DNA of 64,000 nt, taken from Hermodice carunculata. Its lineage: Eukaryota > Annelida > Polychaeta > Eunicida > Amphinomidae. Where the stretch lies: assembly GCA_964020975.1 (NCBI GenBank), contig OZ026614.1:434501-498500 (forward strand), given 5' to 3'. The notes under the pieces are model-generated. The model was not told the origin of the DNA. It saw nothing but the letters and a program-made list of their open reading frames with translations, and ran no database searches. Of the stretch, positions 14,339 through 26,700 are shown piece after piece. Positions within the stretch are counted from its first letter, which is position 1, and each line of letters begins with the position of its first letter. The translations under genes were made by a program, and so were the position numbers.

Positions 14339-14697
14339 CTGCGTGAAGGGTTGTTGATGCCGAGCTCTTTCTTTTTATTATTATCTATACATATTATTTT
14401 ACACGCAGTTCCAAAATTCTAGCCAGCTTTAAAAGTATAGTTTGGATTTTCTTTTCAGTGAAAGAACATTTTCAGTTGAATTGTTTTTGTATTCATAGCT
14501 TATTTATAAAAGCTTGTTATATTAGATAATCAACGAAAATAGGTAATCGCCAATCTGCCGTCCACATCTACATTGTCGATTTCTTAAAGCGTCGGCGAAT
14601 CCCGTTCAAACCTAGGAAATACCCAACATGGAAAGGCTTTACAAAGTTTGGTCAAACGGTGATGATACAGTGATTTTTTTTTGGGGGGGGGGGGCAT

Positions 14698-15045
14698 TTT
14701 TTAACTTGTCAGTCCGCTGAGCTTATAGGATGGTAAGTCATCCGTCGTCCGTCCACAATTCACATTTTCGCCTTCTCCAAAAAAGGCGGCCAGATTCACT
14801 TCGAACTTGGTGATAATGTTCCTCTTGTCGGTCTCTACCATTTTTTTTTTTGTTTAAATGGCCATGATTCATCGAGTGTTGTATAATTAATTATTCTTTT
14901 TATTCATTTTTAGACAAAACTTTAATTTTTTTTCTCCGAAATCGCCAAGCCAACTGCTTTGCAATTCCAAAAGGCTACGTCTGGGGACCTCTATACCTTA
15001 ATTTGTTCAACAGGCGGCGTTGCAAGTTTTTTTCTGTTTTTGTGA

Positions 15046-15096
<51 letters not shown>

Positions 15097-15345
15097 TTTT
15101 TCCAATTTTCAACACATTGATTGTTATGAAACTTGCTGAAACTGTAGGTTGCGGGAGGGATAAACAAAGCTATTCACCAGGTTGGGATACTCTGGATCCT
15201 TGATTTTTAACGTTTTTTTTTTTTTCAATTTGGGTACCTGTTGCTTAAGGCATGTACTCCTATAGATTACTATGTAAGTCAGTGGGGATTGCAATTGAAA
15301 TTCACGGTCAGTACATGAGAGGTCAGCTGAGCACAGGAATGTTAC
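14698..15345 (+). repeat. composite hairpin-ended repeat, diverged copy
   Basis: Begins ACTTGTCAGTCCGCTGAGC, continues with the GTCGTCCGTCC segment, the first-module boxes and the module ending 'tatagattactatgtaagtcagtgggg', and stops at 'ggtcagctgagcacagg'. A GT microsatellite (15,049-15,094) has grown inside it. Older than the 46.6-kb copy, judging by mismatches. Confidence 0.75.
15049..15094. repeat. (GT)n microsatellite
   Basis: Pure GT run inside the composite repeat. Confidence 0.97.
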
Positions 15346-15728
15346 AGTCCTTTTGTTTTTGTAAAATCTTGAAAAAATCGCCAGAGACACTTGACGAATT
15401 GCTTTGAAATTGCACAGAAACACTTATAATTTTTGACCTCTTTGTCCAACTTTTAGGAATGATTCTCTTCTGGAGATTTGTGCAATAGTAGCTTGACTCA
15501 TTATCCATACACGTTTTCAGTAGGCAGATATGCCTTTATATGTTGATTCTTAACAGATTTTTGAAGTTAGGTAAAACCAGTAAGCATATGTTAGTATGGT
15601 TAATACGGAGATACTGGCGGACATTCATAATTTTGAACTTTCCTTCAGTATCGACATATAATTAACGAGATCCGCTTCAAACTTATCTGGGACGTCCCTA
15701 TTGTGGGATTTATCAATATCACGCTCCA

Positions 15729-15729
<1 letters not shown>

Positions 15730-15790
<61 letters not shown>

Positions 15791-15791
15791 A
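15730..15791. repeat. (GAT)n microsatellite
   Basis: Pure GAT/TGA run of about 60 bp. Confidence 0.97.
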
Positions 15792-16359
15792 AGTATTATT
15801 ATAATGGGGATGGTGAGCTTTATTTTATTCTAAAACACATAGGACAATTGCTTTGAAAATACGGGTGAATATTTCAGGATACGCCATCAACAGTATTTTG
15901 TTCAGCATGACGACACGTGCTGCGATTTTTCGTTTGGTTGTTTGTCTTTGTTCTGTTTGTTTGTTGTTGTTGTTGTTTTTTTTTTTAATTATATCTCTTT
16001 GTTTTTGTAACTTTCGACTTCTTCTTCCAAATCATGTTCTGTATTCTCTTAAAATTAATTCAGAGTGTCGCTTGACTCAATCTCCAGCAAATTTGAACAT
16101 TTAGTTGTACCATCATTATTTCCTTTTTCTAAATAAAATTTTCAATATTGGCTAATGATCAATGAGTTCATTTTAACATACATTATGTTGGAATGTTAAT
16201 GGACAATTATCCATACATTTTTTCCAAATCCACAGACAAGAGACACTATAGGCTTGGCGGCATCATAGCAAAACAAGTTTGAAGGGTTAAGTTCTGGTTC
16301 ACTCATTACCACATGCATTAGCTTAAAGTTAAGTTTGGGTCAGTTCAAGCTGCAGCTGA

Positions 16360-16442
16360 AGCTCAACGCAGCTCGTCTGAGGACTTATTTTGGGTTCAGT
16401 ATATCAAGGTCAGCTGAGGACGGGCTCTTCCCTAGGCCATCT
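16360..16442 (+). repeat. right-end fragment of the composite hairpin repeat
   Basis: Contains 'aaggtcagctgaggacgggctcttccctaggcc', a decayed form of the right-end hairpin that is intact at 6,389-6,406 and 46,571-46,588. Confidence 0.5.
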
Positions 16443-16647
16443 TGTTTGTTTTCAGGTGTGATTTGTGTATTCACATCATTGTGTCTGATGAGTCTTGTGT
16501 CTGGGATTGGGAACACATATCAATGCTTCAAAATAAGCATGTTTTTACTCACAAATAAAACCACTACAGATGATTCTGTTAACCTCTGGTGACTGTCCAA
16601 AGCACAAGCAAAAATGTGTCCTGTAGGAAATGTGACAAAATATAACA

Positions 16648-16653
16648 TTTAAT
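16648..16653 (-). promoter_or_regulatory. possible poly(A) signal ATTAAA for the 682-residue gene
   Basis: ATTAAA on the minus strand about 175 bp downstream of the TGA stop. It is the best hexamer seen in the likely 3' UTR, but it is not the canonical form and is unproven. Confidence 0.3.
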
Positions 16654-16828
16654 ATAAACGGGTAAACCTGTCGACCTATTTTTTTTCTTTTTGAGAAATA
16701 AAATATGTTTAAACCAACAGTAGGCATATCGACTGTCCAGACGTATATCAAATGCACATGTAGATCTTTTACGTAACATGTTATTTCAGCATTTTGTTAG
16801 TCTACAAAAACAAACGCACAAAAACTTA

Positions 16829-18877
16829 TCAAACAAAATGTAAAGATAAGAGTAGTACCAAACTGTAAAAACACCAAGCAAATCCTGTCCACACTGTGTT
16901 GCCACCATTTTCCATAACCGGCTGTATAAGTAAACTTTTTTCCTCGCAATTTTCTGTGGTTGTAGACTTTGTCACACTCTTACCACTTCTTAAAGTATCC
17001 AGCTCATGACTTGAAAGTTGCACAACGTATTCCTTACTGGCCTCTCCGGTGGTTCCAGAAATGGAGGTTTTCTTCTCAACAGATTTACAGCTACTGTTTG
17101 TTTTCCCTCTTTTCCCTGACGCTGATATGCTGCCACCAGCCAACTTTTCTTCAAACATGTTTTTGAAAGTTTGAGACTTCATGGTGATATCTTCCAGTGC
17201 CTGCAGTCTCTTCCACACGGAACTGTCCTCCCCGTGTATGGGCATTATTGGGAATCGAAGGCGAAGGGTGCCAACACCAGGGATTTCAGGCAACATAATG
17301 CGTGTGCCAGATGCACGGGTCATCCTAACATTTCCTGTCTTGTCTAAAACACCCACAACCTCTTGGCTAGTGTCTGCTGGGTCAGGGTCCATTTCTTTGC
17401 CGATGAAGAACTCGTCGGGTGTCAAATAATACTTTTTGCTGTTAGTACCATTATATGCCTGTGCTTTTGATATTCCTCCATCTCTGCCATCTGCGGTGAC
17501 GGTCTTTCCTTCTTTGGATCGCGCATCACCTTTGTATTCTAACTCCCATGGGTTCCATTTAAGCAAGGGTGTCATGTAAATGATCTCAAGTGGAAATGCA
17601 TACGTCCATCTCTGTTCTACCTTTTTGCACTTTTTTTTCTTTCTCTTGCCTGCACAAAACTGTGCCTTCATCCCAGCCACTGCTTTATGACTTGTCATTG
17701 CCATGAAACCTGATGGGTCTGAAAAGCCTCGTATGCGTGTAACTATACCCATCGCACCTGGCTTTTCCACTTGGAAAACCCTGTGATAAAATCCACAATT
17801 AAGTTCTGGTTCATTTTCACATGTTGTGTTTGTGTTGCGTAATTCGCAGACTTTCTGGTCAGATGCTCTATCGAGGATATATGCGGGATAATTGTCTTTG
17901 CCGGGAACTTCTCCCATGAGATCATCCAGAAGGCTGGTCCTGTAAAATCCATCCTTAAATCTTTTAGTGTTGCTAGGGGTTATTTGGAAGCGTGCGGCAC
18001 GAGACTCTTCATACCTTTCACGATTATATCCATATGCCATGCGTAACCCTATATCATCCAGTATTCGAAGACGGTTCAATGGAAGATCATTTTTTAATGG
18101 GTGACATAGAATTCTGTAATTCCATTGTGCAAACTGAATTGGCTTCCCATCCTCAGCACTCATTATTGTCGTTGGCAGATAGGAAAAATTCTCCAGGTTG
18201 CTCTTTCGTCCTGAATAGGATGTGAAACGAATTTTCTCCTGCAGTTCGTGCCAAGTAGAGGCCTCAATGTGGTGACGATCGCTGAAAAATGGTTCTACGA
18301 CTTTTTTCTGAGACGTATGCCAGGCGCCTTCAACATAGCATAAAACTGGCTTAAAATACTTTGTGTAGTCTCGAACTGTCCTATTTTGATTAGCCCATGC
18401 TTTGAACCACTCCCTCATTTCTATGATTTGCTCAGGAACTGTTTTCTTCGATGTGACCTGAGGGGGTACTTCAGGGAAAGGTATGTCTTCAACGACATGG
18501 TAATCTTTTGAGGATCTTGAGGGCATTTTGAGTCGGTAGTCATTATGGCGAGTCCTAAATTCCACGCCATTCAGAACACCAATGAATTCCCCCAAACCTA
18601 TGGTTCTGTCGTTGTTTGCATGGTCGTGAATAGCGCCAATACTTTTGCCGTTGTGTGACTCGAAATGATACGGTTTGGTGCCGAGCTTCTTAGAGCGGAT
18701 CTGCTTTATACCGGATTGACCATCGGAGCGAATGCGCTCTTCCACAAACAATTGTTGAAGCATCAGTTGTCGGGTCATGAGTGTGAACTGTTTACTTAAG
18801 GCCTCGAAGTCCTGCCTGAGGGTGGCTTTAACAAGGCAGACGAGTAGAGCAGTGGACAGCAAGAGGACAAGATGCAT
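16829..18877 (-). CDS. hypothetical secreted, probably GPI-anchored protein, 682 aa, single coding exon
   Basis: Intact frame from ATG to TGA; family not recognised. Residues 1-18 (hydrophobic core LVLLLSTALLVCLV) look like a signal peptide, followed by a helical, Gln/Leu-rich stretch to about 50. The large central part (about 90-560) is mixed and globular-looking, with conspicuous boxes GLGEFIGVLNGVEFRTRHND (about 94-113), LRILDDIGLRMAYGYNRERY (270-289), WNPWELEY (441-448) and a PGVGTLRLRFP segment (533-543). Seven Cys lie between 180 and 417. N-glycosylation sequons occur at 165, 350, 476 and 594. A basic cluster KRKKKKCKK (411-419) could be a processing site. Residues 580-650 are Ser/Thr/Gly/Lys-rich. 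The C-terminus is a small-residue patch (NGGN, 657-660) then about 20 hydrophobic residues to the last residue, as expected for GPI addition; a plain transmembrane tail is the alternative. Composition and length argue strongly for a real gene. Confidence 0.85.
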   Translation of the reverse strand: MHLVLLLSTALLVCLVKATLRQDFEALSKQFTLMTRQLMLQQLFVEERIRSDGQSGIKQIRSKKLGTKPYHFESHNGKSIGAIHDHANNDRTIGLGEFIGVLNGVEFRTRHNDYRLKMPSRSSKDYHVVEDIPFPEVPPQVTSKKTVPEQIIEMREWFKAWANQNRTVRDYTKYFKPVLCYVEGAWHTSQKKVVEPFFSDRHHIEASTWHELQEKIRFTSYSGRKSNLENFSYLPTTIMSAEDGKPIQFAQWNYRILCHPLKNDLPLNRLRILDDIGLRMAYGYNRERYEESRAARFQITPSNTKRFKDGFYRTSLLDDLMGEVPGKDNYPAYILDRASDQKVCELRNTNTTCENEPELNCGFYHRVFQVEKPGAMGIVTRIRGFSDPSGFMAMTSHKAVAGMKAQFCAGKRKKKKCKKVEQRWTYAFPLEIIYMTPLLKWNPWELEYKGDARSKEGKTVTADGRDGGISKAQAYNGTNSKKYYLTPDEFFIGKEMDPDPADTSQEVVGVLDKTGNVRMTRASGTRIMLPEIPGVGTLRLRFPIMPIHGEDSSVWKRLQALEDITMKSQTFKNMFEEKLAGGSISASGKRGKTNSSCKSVEKKTSISGTTGEASKEYVVQLSSHELDTLRSGKSVTKSTTTENCEEKSLLIQPVMENGGNTVWTGFAWCFYSLVLLLSLHFV

Positions 18878-18900
18878 GACCTAGAAGAACAAAACAAATG
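18878..18900 (-). promoter_or_regulatory. 3' splice acceptor just before the start codon
   Basis: On the minus strand, TTTGTTTTGTTCTTCTAG is followed by GTC and the ATG of the 682-codon frame. The pyrimidine-rich tract plus AG predicts that a non-coding 5' exon lies further right and that the whole coding region is in the last exon. Confidence 0.6.
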
Positions 18901-20680
18901 TGCGTTAAAGCAGGACAGGCTGTCACAAATAAATGCATTTGCCCCACAGTTAAAGTAGAAGCTAGGAATCTAGGAGTCAGGATTTCATGAAAAAAATCAG
19001 GTCGACATCACCTATGAAAGGATGATCGCCCTTGAAGCATTACGCACATTCTCGACGGTAAACAACTTCAGACATTATATTTTAAATTCATTAGACCTAT
19101 CCTTGATGATGGAATATCCTGTGCGATAACTGGTTTGAAGCCTGCATTGAACAGCTCGAGCACGTACAATTTGCTACGGTCCACTTAGTTGTAGGTGAAA
19201 TGTTAGGCCGCGCACGTCAGGCCTGAGCAAGATGCTGCAGGTTTCTTTCATAAGAATGATCTCAATGAACGTCTTTTGGACCATCACTTGATATACTGTT
19301 ACATGCTACAATTTGATGTATTTGATTAGTCTAATAAATATATCCTCAATACTACGTCCTGAGCAAACACCAAAAATTGACTACAAAGTAAAACAAATCA
19401 ACCTATCAATCAATTGATTTAGAAAATCTAGAGAGGTAAAATGTTTATTCGTCAGAAAAGTGTGGACTCTCTTCTTTCCCTCATCAATCATTCGCAACTG
19501 GAATTACGTACACTCCACAATAATGCAGGCCCCTTTGGCTTTTTTTTCTGTGAAGAAAAACCTGTGTGATGCACGTATGACCTGTCCAGCGTATTATACT
19601 GGTGGAAACAAAATACTGTATAATCATAAATGTTTGCGAAGGATAAATATTCTCGAATGTTCCCAAGTATACCTTATTCGGACGTATGACCTCTACAGCG
19701 CATCACACTGGTGTAAACAGAATACTTTAGTACATTATGCATGGCTCCGAGTGAAATGCTCCCCTTTGAATTAAAACATGTATGAAGAACTCTTGCTAAC
19801 ATTATGTTCGTGTAGAGAATATCCTAATCAACTGCACATAACCTTGTGAAGTGCTTTATAACAACTAAAGAAAGGGATTATTAAATTCATTTCAATATTT
19901 TGTTTCCAACAGAAAATTTCTCTACAACCACATTTTTTTATTTGGAGGTTAAACAAAATCACAATGTAACTGGTCTTTGTTTAGTTAGGTGAAAAACGAT
20001 TTTCAGGTGAAACAGTTTTGAATTCGAACTTCCCAACATAAACTCAGTAGGACTCCCAAGTTTGTTTGTTTTCATCACCCAGTCGAGAAGAAAAATTTGC
20101 GCCATTTTCCTCTTCTTGTGAAGTTTGTAGTATCCCCTTCTTCTGTACAATTGAATTCACCATACGTTTTGGAAAACTCATAGAGTAGGTATATTTTATT
20201 TCAGGCCTACATTAAAAGAATCTGGGCAGTTTTCAATTAATGTTCTTCAACTTAACGCAGATCAATAAAGATAATAAAGATTTGAGTCCCCACTTTGGGG
20301 GAAAGAGACACAAAGCACATATGCAAAAGTACAAACAGAGAATACAGAAAAAATGAAATCAGGTAAATCATATGAAACCACAAGAAAATACTTTCAACTC
20401 ATAAAAAAACAGCGTAATATCATATAAAGATATTTAACTAGATACTAATAGTAATTGTAACCCAGGTAAAAAAAATAAAAGCTTGGACGAGCAGTTTTGC
20501 GACTAAGTTTTCTGTAGAATCAGGTTTGTTCAAGTTCTTGTAGTGCAGCAATAATCTGGGTTTCTCAACAATACCGTTATCTCTGGTGGATTTCCAGCAG
20601 GACCTGGTCAAAGCGTCACCGAGTGAAAACGTACCCGGGTAAGTTGTGAGAAATTAATGCACCCATAACATTGGTTGAAA
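18901..20680. other. no gene seen; likely 5' UTR/intron or upstream region of the 682-residue gene
   Basis: No coding exon found. The 104-codon plus frame at 19,460-19,774 contains a loose internal duplication ('cgtatgacctgtccagcgtattatactggtg' against 'cgtatgacctctacagcgcatcacactggtg', about 108 bp apart) and lacks protein character. The first exon and promoter of the minus-strand gene should lie in this interval or beyond, but I could not place them. Confidence 0.4.
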
Positions 20681-20684
20681 CGTA

Positions 20685-20826
<142 letters not shown>

Positions 20827-20939
20827 TTTCGTTGATGCGATATTTGCAAGTAACCTTCAAAATCCTCATAAACCATATTGTATGATCTAAAAAAAACAAT
20901 GAAATTAAAAGATCGGAGGTGGGCGATATAATATACATG

Positions 20940-21650
20940 GAGGCTATGTTTAAGTGACTTGGAGACCCGATCGATAAAAAATATGGATGGGGCGTTTGGA
21001 TCTCAAAGAAACCAAAGCATTGATGTATTTACAATGGATCTGTTTGTGTACATTCCCTTGACAGAGCAAACTGTCTAAATAATTATTCAAGCAATTTGCT
21101 TAGTGGCTAAAAGACGACATCGTTTCTGAATCACCTGCAATTACACAGAGAACGGACCAAAGGCTAGACAGTCATTAATGCCGAAAACCAGGTTAAGTAG
21201 TAAAAGTTATCGTTAAGTAATACAGAAGATGACGGTGGAATGGCAAATAAGGTGTTACGATTGTTTATGGACTACATTAATTGTCCTGTGGGAATTTTTT
21301 TCACCTTTCGCTGTGCACTTAAACTTTTGCTGATTTGTGGAAGAAAGCTAATTTATTAATCCTCTTTAAAATGGTTGATAATCATGTTGTAAACACTTAT
21401 ATGCCAGTTTCACAATATGTACTGATATACAGTGCTCGAATCACGAATCATGCATTTTCGACATATTGCACGATCTTCTGACAAACCGCAGTTTATTAAT
21501 GTGCTAAAACTTGGAGTTTCTAAAAGAGGACGATACGGTACACCAGATGATTAACATTGTTGATATTGTTACTTTACTTCAGAAATACAAAATACTCTGG
21601 CTGGGTTGAGGTGGCCATGGCGTTGCGCTGTGGCAAGCTTGATTGGTGTC
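20940..21650. other. no gene or known element seen
   Basis: AT-rich single-copy-looking sequence with short closed frames only. Confidence 0.5.
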
Positions 21651-21882
21651 GCGGCCGGGCTCGTTCTGGTTAGGTGCTGGGGCTGCCCCCCCCCCCCCCC
21701 CTGTATATTTTTGGCCTTTAGTTTTGGTCAACCTGTGTATTAAGGTGCTTGTCGAGAGGAGGTATTTCAAAATTTATTAAAACCTTCGTTGTATTTGCTC
21801 CACGGAAAAGTGAACCGATAATCCCATATCAAATTCTGAATGCCGGGCATCGCAAAACATTGATTTCTCCACGTAGTGCTCT

Positions 21883-21949
21883 TAATAGCAGTAGTAGTAG
21901 TAGAAGTAGAAGTAGAAGTAGTGGTAGTACTGCTGGGGATATTGGAGAA

Positions 21950-21997
<48 letters not shown>

Positions 21998-22030
21998 AAC
22001 GACGCCGACGCCGACGACGACGACGATGAC

Positions 22031-22117
<87 letters not shown>
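21883..22117. repeat. (AGT)n then (GAT)n trinucleotide array
   Basis: Short AGT/AGA block followed by two long GAT blocks separated by a GAC/GCC variant segment. It encodes poly-Asp, poly-Met or poly-His in different frames. No gene is inferred. Confidence 0.97.
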
Positions 22118-22118
<1 letters not shown>

Positions 22119-22214
22119 CACTGTTCTCAGAGAGCTAACTAATAGTTATGGCTGTACAACAGCAACAGCAACAGCAACAGCAACTAAAACAACACCCCCC
22201 CCCCAAAAAAAAAC

Positions 22215-22935
22215 ATTAAAAAATCCAAAAATCAAGGGACGGTAACCATCTGAACAAACTTGGTAAAGACCCCTCCAAGGTACATTTCCACCACGTTCGC
22301 ATTTAATCTGACAGACGTTTTCTTCGGAGAAGTCCAAAATGTGAATTAGCATTAGCATGCCCATTGACTTGCATAGTAATCAATAGGAAATGTGCAACTA
22401 CCGATAAGTACCAAAACTGGAAAATATCATAAAAAATAAGAAATCCACAGCAGTGCCACATAATGATCTCTTTGTTTGAATCTTCCACAAGGAACATATC
22501 CACCAAGTTTCAGCCTTATTCTGAGTGACGGTTCTGGAGAAGAAGTCAAAAAGTGTGAAAACACACAAAAAATCATTAAAAAATTAGAACAAAATTGCAG
22601 CGCCACCTGGTGAACCAACTAAGACCCAGAAGTCCCTGGGAAGGTTCCTGTTTGATATCAAAGCAATTGGGTGAGCAAGATTTTTTAAGATTTGCCGCCA
22701 AGAAATCCCAAAATTAAAAAAAAAAAATTCAAAAGTCGCTGGAGGGTGACGATTTGAAATGCTTGCTAGAGACCCACCCAAACTACATTGCCACCAAAGT
22801 TGAAGTAAATCTGGATGGCGGTTTTGGAGAAGAAGTCGAAAATGTAATTGTGAACGGACGGAAGGACAGACGGACAACGGACGACTCGGCCTCATGAAAG
22901 CTCAGCCCTGACTGGTCAGTCAGCTGAGGTAAAAA
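22215..22935 (-). repeat. composite hairpin-ended repeat, minus orientation
   Basis: Contains both alternating modules in inverse orientation (GCGCCACCTGGTGAAC box near 22,600; GAATTAGCATTAGCATGCCC near 22,340) and ends in GGTCAGTCAGCTGAGGTAAAAA near 22,913-22,935, the family's first hairpin, here half-decayed. Confidence 0.75.
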
Positions 22936-23430
22936 TCGTTAAAAATAAGGAATCCACAGCAGTGCCACATAGTGAACAGCTATGTTCCACCTTTCCGCAA
23001 GGAACATATCCACCAAGTTTCTGCTTAATCTGAGTGTTGGTTCTGGAAAAGAAGTTAAAAAAAACAAAGCCACACATTTTTTTAATAACTAAAAATGTAG
23101 CGCCACCTTGTGAACAAATTAAAAACTAGGAGTCCCTTAGAGTGTTCTCATGTGATATCAAAGCAATTGGGTAAGTGGTTTCGGAGAAAAATTTTTAACG
23201 TTTACCCAAAAGAGAACGAAAAAAAAATTGTAAAAATCCAAAATCACTGGAGAGTGACCATTTGAGAAAAATTGGTAGATGTTCACCCAAAGTACATTCC
23301 CACCAAGTTTGAAGTGAATCTGGTAAGTGGTTTTGGAGAAGTCTAAAGTGTGAGCGCCGACGGACAGAAGGGTGGACGACGGATGCCTAGCCACCACATA
23401 AGTCCAGCTGACTGACAAGTCAGTTGAGCA
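22936..23430 (-). repeat. composite hairpin-ended repeat, second minus copy in tandem
   Basis: Follows the previous copy without a gap. It has the module boxes and ends in CAGCTGACTGACAAGTCAG near 23,408. The two copies differ clearly, so tandem arrangement is old. Confidence 0.75.
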
Positions 23431-23516
23431 AAAAAGTACGAAAACTATGCAACTCGACACTGTTTATTTCCAAGCTATGTCAGATAACCGAAACGCTGCT
23501 GTATATGTTGCATTTG

Positions 23517-23744
23517 CATTCAAAATTGGAAAATTGGAAAAGGAAGAAGGTTAAATTCAACTGTTATGTACATACGAGCGAGAGAGCCTTCAAAAACATG
23601 CCCCAGTCCCCAAGATTATCATTATCCTATCATTCAAAATTGGAAAATTGAAAAAGGAAGAAGGTTAAATTCAACTGTTATGTACATACGAGCGAGAGAG
23701 CCTTCAAAAACATGCCCCAGTCCCTAAGATTATCATTATCCTAT
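23517..23744. repeat. 114-bp tandem duplication, 2 copies
   Basis: The block starting CATTCAAAATTGGAAAATTG is repeated at +114 bp with only a few differences, including one C/T change near the end. A recent duplication. Confidence 0.92.
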
Positions 23745-23749
23745 ATAGT

Positions 23750-26700
23750 CCCATAGAAGCCTTAACTGTTAAAGCATGTCAACGTATTTGTTCCCTAAGC
23801 GATTACAATATATTGAGTGTTTTTAGCATAATTAATGCATTCCAGATTCTTCTCTATAGTTCTATCCATGTATCCTATCGTAATTGTATTGTTCTTATTC
23901 TTTGATTCATGATTATTCCAAACATTTAGTGGGAAGCCTTGAAAGCAATACTTTGAAGGGAGAGACACCGAATCCCTGGAGTCTCCGAATCAGGCTACCA
24001 GGCTACCATGCTCTGTTACCACACACCATATATTTTGCAACCTGGTAGCAAACCAAGTTACTGTATTACCCACTCATAGTACAAACCTTGTGTGGCAAAT
24101 TTGCTACTTTTTGGTGAATCACAGAACAACTACGATTCAATCCAATAGCTTGTGACAATGCACAATTACTTGATCTCTTGGCGGAAACCAAGAACATGTT
24201 TCACAAAAAACTGAATCGCTTCTATAGCTTTCAATTCTGATTTATCAATATCTTAAACTTCTAATTTATAAAGTAACGCGGGTAGACCACTTCTTAAAAC
24301 ATTTCCACCTTTCTTTAAGTAGATAAACTCAAGTAGGACATACCAGCCCTGATGTATTTAAAGACTGCCCGTCTACAGGGGGAAGTTCTGCCCTAAATAT
24401 TCACACCAGGTTTTACATTATCAGCAAAATGAATTTCCGAATTATTAACACAGTCCGTGATGCTTGATTTATGTTCATCAAGAAACCAATCAATAACATC
24501 TTGAAAAGATGTAGGACCAACTTGTATACAGTTCGATTCAACCATATGTAAAACGCTATTCGTGGACATAATCAGTAAATAAATTTATTAACGTTTGCAG
24601 GCCAATTGTAGCTATGCTAAAAAGAGTAACTTAATCTGAGTTTAAGCAAAAGAACTATATACATGTAGTGGCCAATGTTTACTCCGTCAAGGTTGACCCA
24701 GTTTAGAAAACATCCATCGATAACAAAACAGGAAAGGTAAATAAAACTTCCCTGTCTTGTAGAACATTCATGTATTCCCATTCCACCTCACAGAGTCCGG
24801 TAGTTCAGAATACCATCTGCTGAGAACTAGCCCGCGAGCTTGAGGTATTTGATTCCAGAATTTACAAAAAAAAAAAAAACATTATGTCGGATCAAATTAA
24901 AACACGACTCACGCATTGAGAACAGCAATAAATGATGGGGACTTGTTATTCACAAAATAGGCTGAAATACCATTTAACAGAGCATCATAGATATATTTTA
25001 TGGATGCCAAACTGTTTCTGATGGACCTTATCCTCGGGATACACAGGCATTTCTGCCATTTCGGAGAAGACTGAGCTCAGTATTACAGACCTTTAAATTA
25101 CCGTTACATGAAGAGTTTCCTTCTTTAACTTTGATATAATCACTTCAAAGTTAAAAGTATCGGGAACAACACTCAATGAAAATATGACAAAGTAGAAAGA
25201 CGGTAAAGTTTTCTCATAATCTGAGAGATGCCATATATCAGATGGGCTGGAAAAATCGCTAACATAAGTATCCCAGATATTCAGAGCCATTTACTAAATT
25301 TGGCTTCCTGTTTACTTCCTCTGTTTTTCTTTACTTCAACTTTGCTCCACTTTTATTTTACTCGACTTTATTTTGGAAATGCAGCGTAATCGTAAGATAG
25401 AACTCAACTGTCTTGCCCTCATATTTTTGTATTGACAATCTTAGGATCATGGATTTTGGTTCAAATATACTAGGATTTTTAAACACATATTTCACAAGGT
25501 ATGCTGTCTTTTCTCGGAAGCGGCACGGGTATAATTTTATTAGGTTGCGCCTCTGTTGTGGTCATAGGACTATTCTCATTGGTCTCGCTTAAGCACGATC
25601 AAAAAGTGAGAAGGGATTCCCAAGGTTCGCCCTTGGACGTGACATTCTCACCCATTCACCTCCAGGTTTTATTATGTGCAAAGCAATAACGTCGCCTTGC
25701 CCCTGTGAAGTTTTTATGAAATTTGTTTGATCTTATGGCTTGCAAAATGACATGTTTGTGCTTATATGAACTTAAATTAAACATAAGTTGATCAAATACA
25801 ACACCATTGCATTCCCCTGTGTATTTCATCCATGCAATGGCTCGTGGCCGACAAACCCACGTTGCTTCAGTGTCCGTGTTCAAAGCTACGGAAACAATGC
25901 AGGGATCAGTCCTAATAAGACAGTAAAACAATGTCAGGAATTATTCCTGACTGGATAGGAAATAGATCAAGGAGTGGCTTCTGAACTCTTGGCATGGGGT
26001 GCGTACTTAAATGTCAGTTGGGATTCTAGGGATGTGTAGCCAGGGCTAGATATACTGGCAATCATTGGTCATGTTTCATTTGAATAAATAGTTGCTAAAA
26101 TGTAGATATTGTGTTTTTGTTGTACTTGGTAGGAAGCTTTGTTGTGATGTAGATCTACAGGGTGCACTCTGTTACACCTGACTCATCACACACGATAGCG
26201 GTGCCCATGGGGTTTGACTTTACAAAGACTTCCTGTGTTCATTACAGTATCCACATAAAGCCACGCTCATGGTAGTGGACAAGGACTTGGTCCAAATTTG
26301 AACTTTCTTACCTCATATAAAAGTACACAATTGAAATCTGAGTTTCCAAATATATACTAAAAGTAAGTTTCAATGGTATCAATGACCATGAACATGAGAT
26401 TTACCATACATATTTCCGCATGAATCACAAATAGCTTATCTGTTTACAATCTTGAACTTACAAATATTTGAACTTTCTGATGCCACGCGTAACTGTTGAA
26501 AATAAAAAGTGTCAGCAATTTGCTACAGATTGATTTGGACAAAGGATTATGAGTTGAGTATTTCTTCAGATCAATAATAAAAAGAATAAAAGTTAATATA
26601 TAATGCCTCATATCTGTAGAAACTAATTTCGGCGGCAGACATCAGCACTCAGCAACAGCGGCACTCAACGGTTTACAGTGGCTGTTGGCAATGTCACTGA

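Noticed and set aside
21749-22138. Open frame of 129 codons dominated by poly-Asp (also poly-Met and poly-His in other frames)
   Set aside because: It is a direct translation of a GAT microsatellite with no non-repetitive coding sequence of merit.
25501-25931. 62-codon plus frame with a hydrophobic stretch and the overlapping 91-codon minus frame
   Set aside because: No family resemblance or splice support; mutual overlap suggests chance frames.
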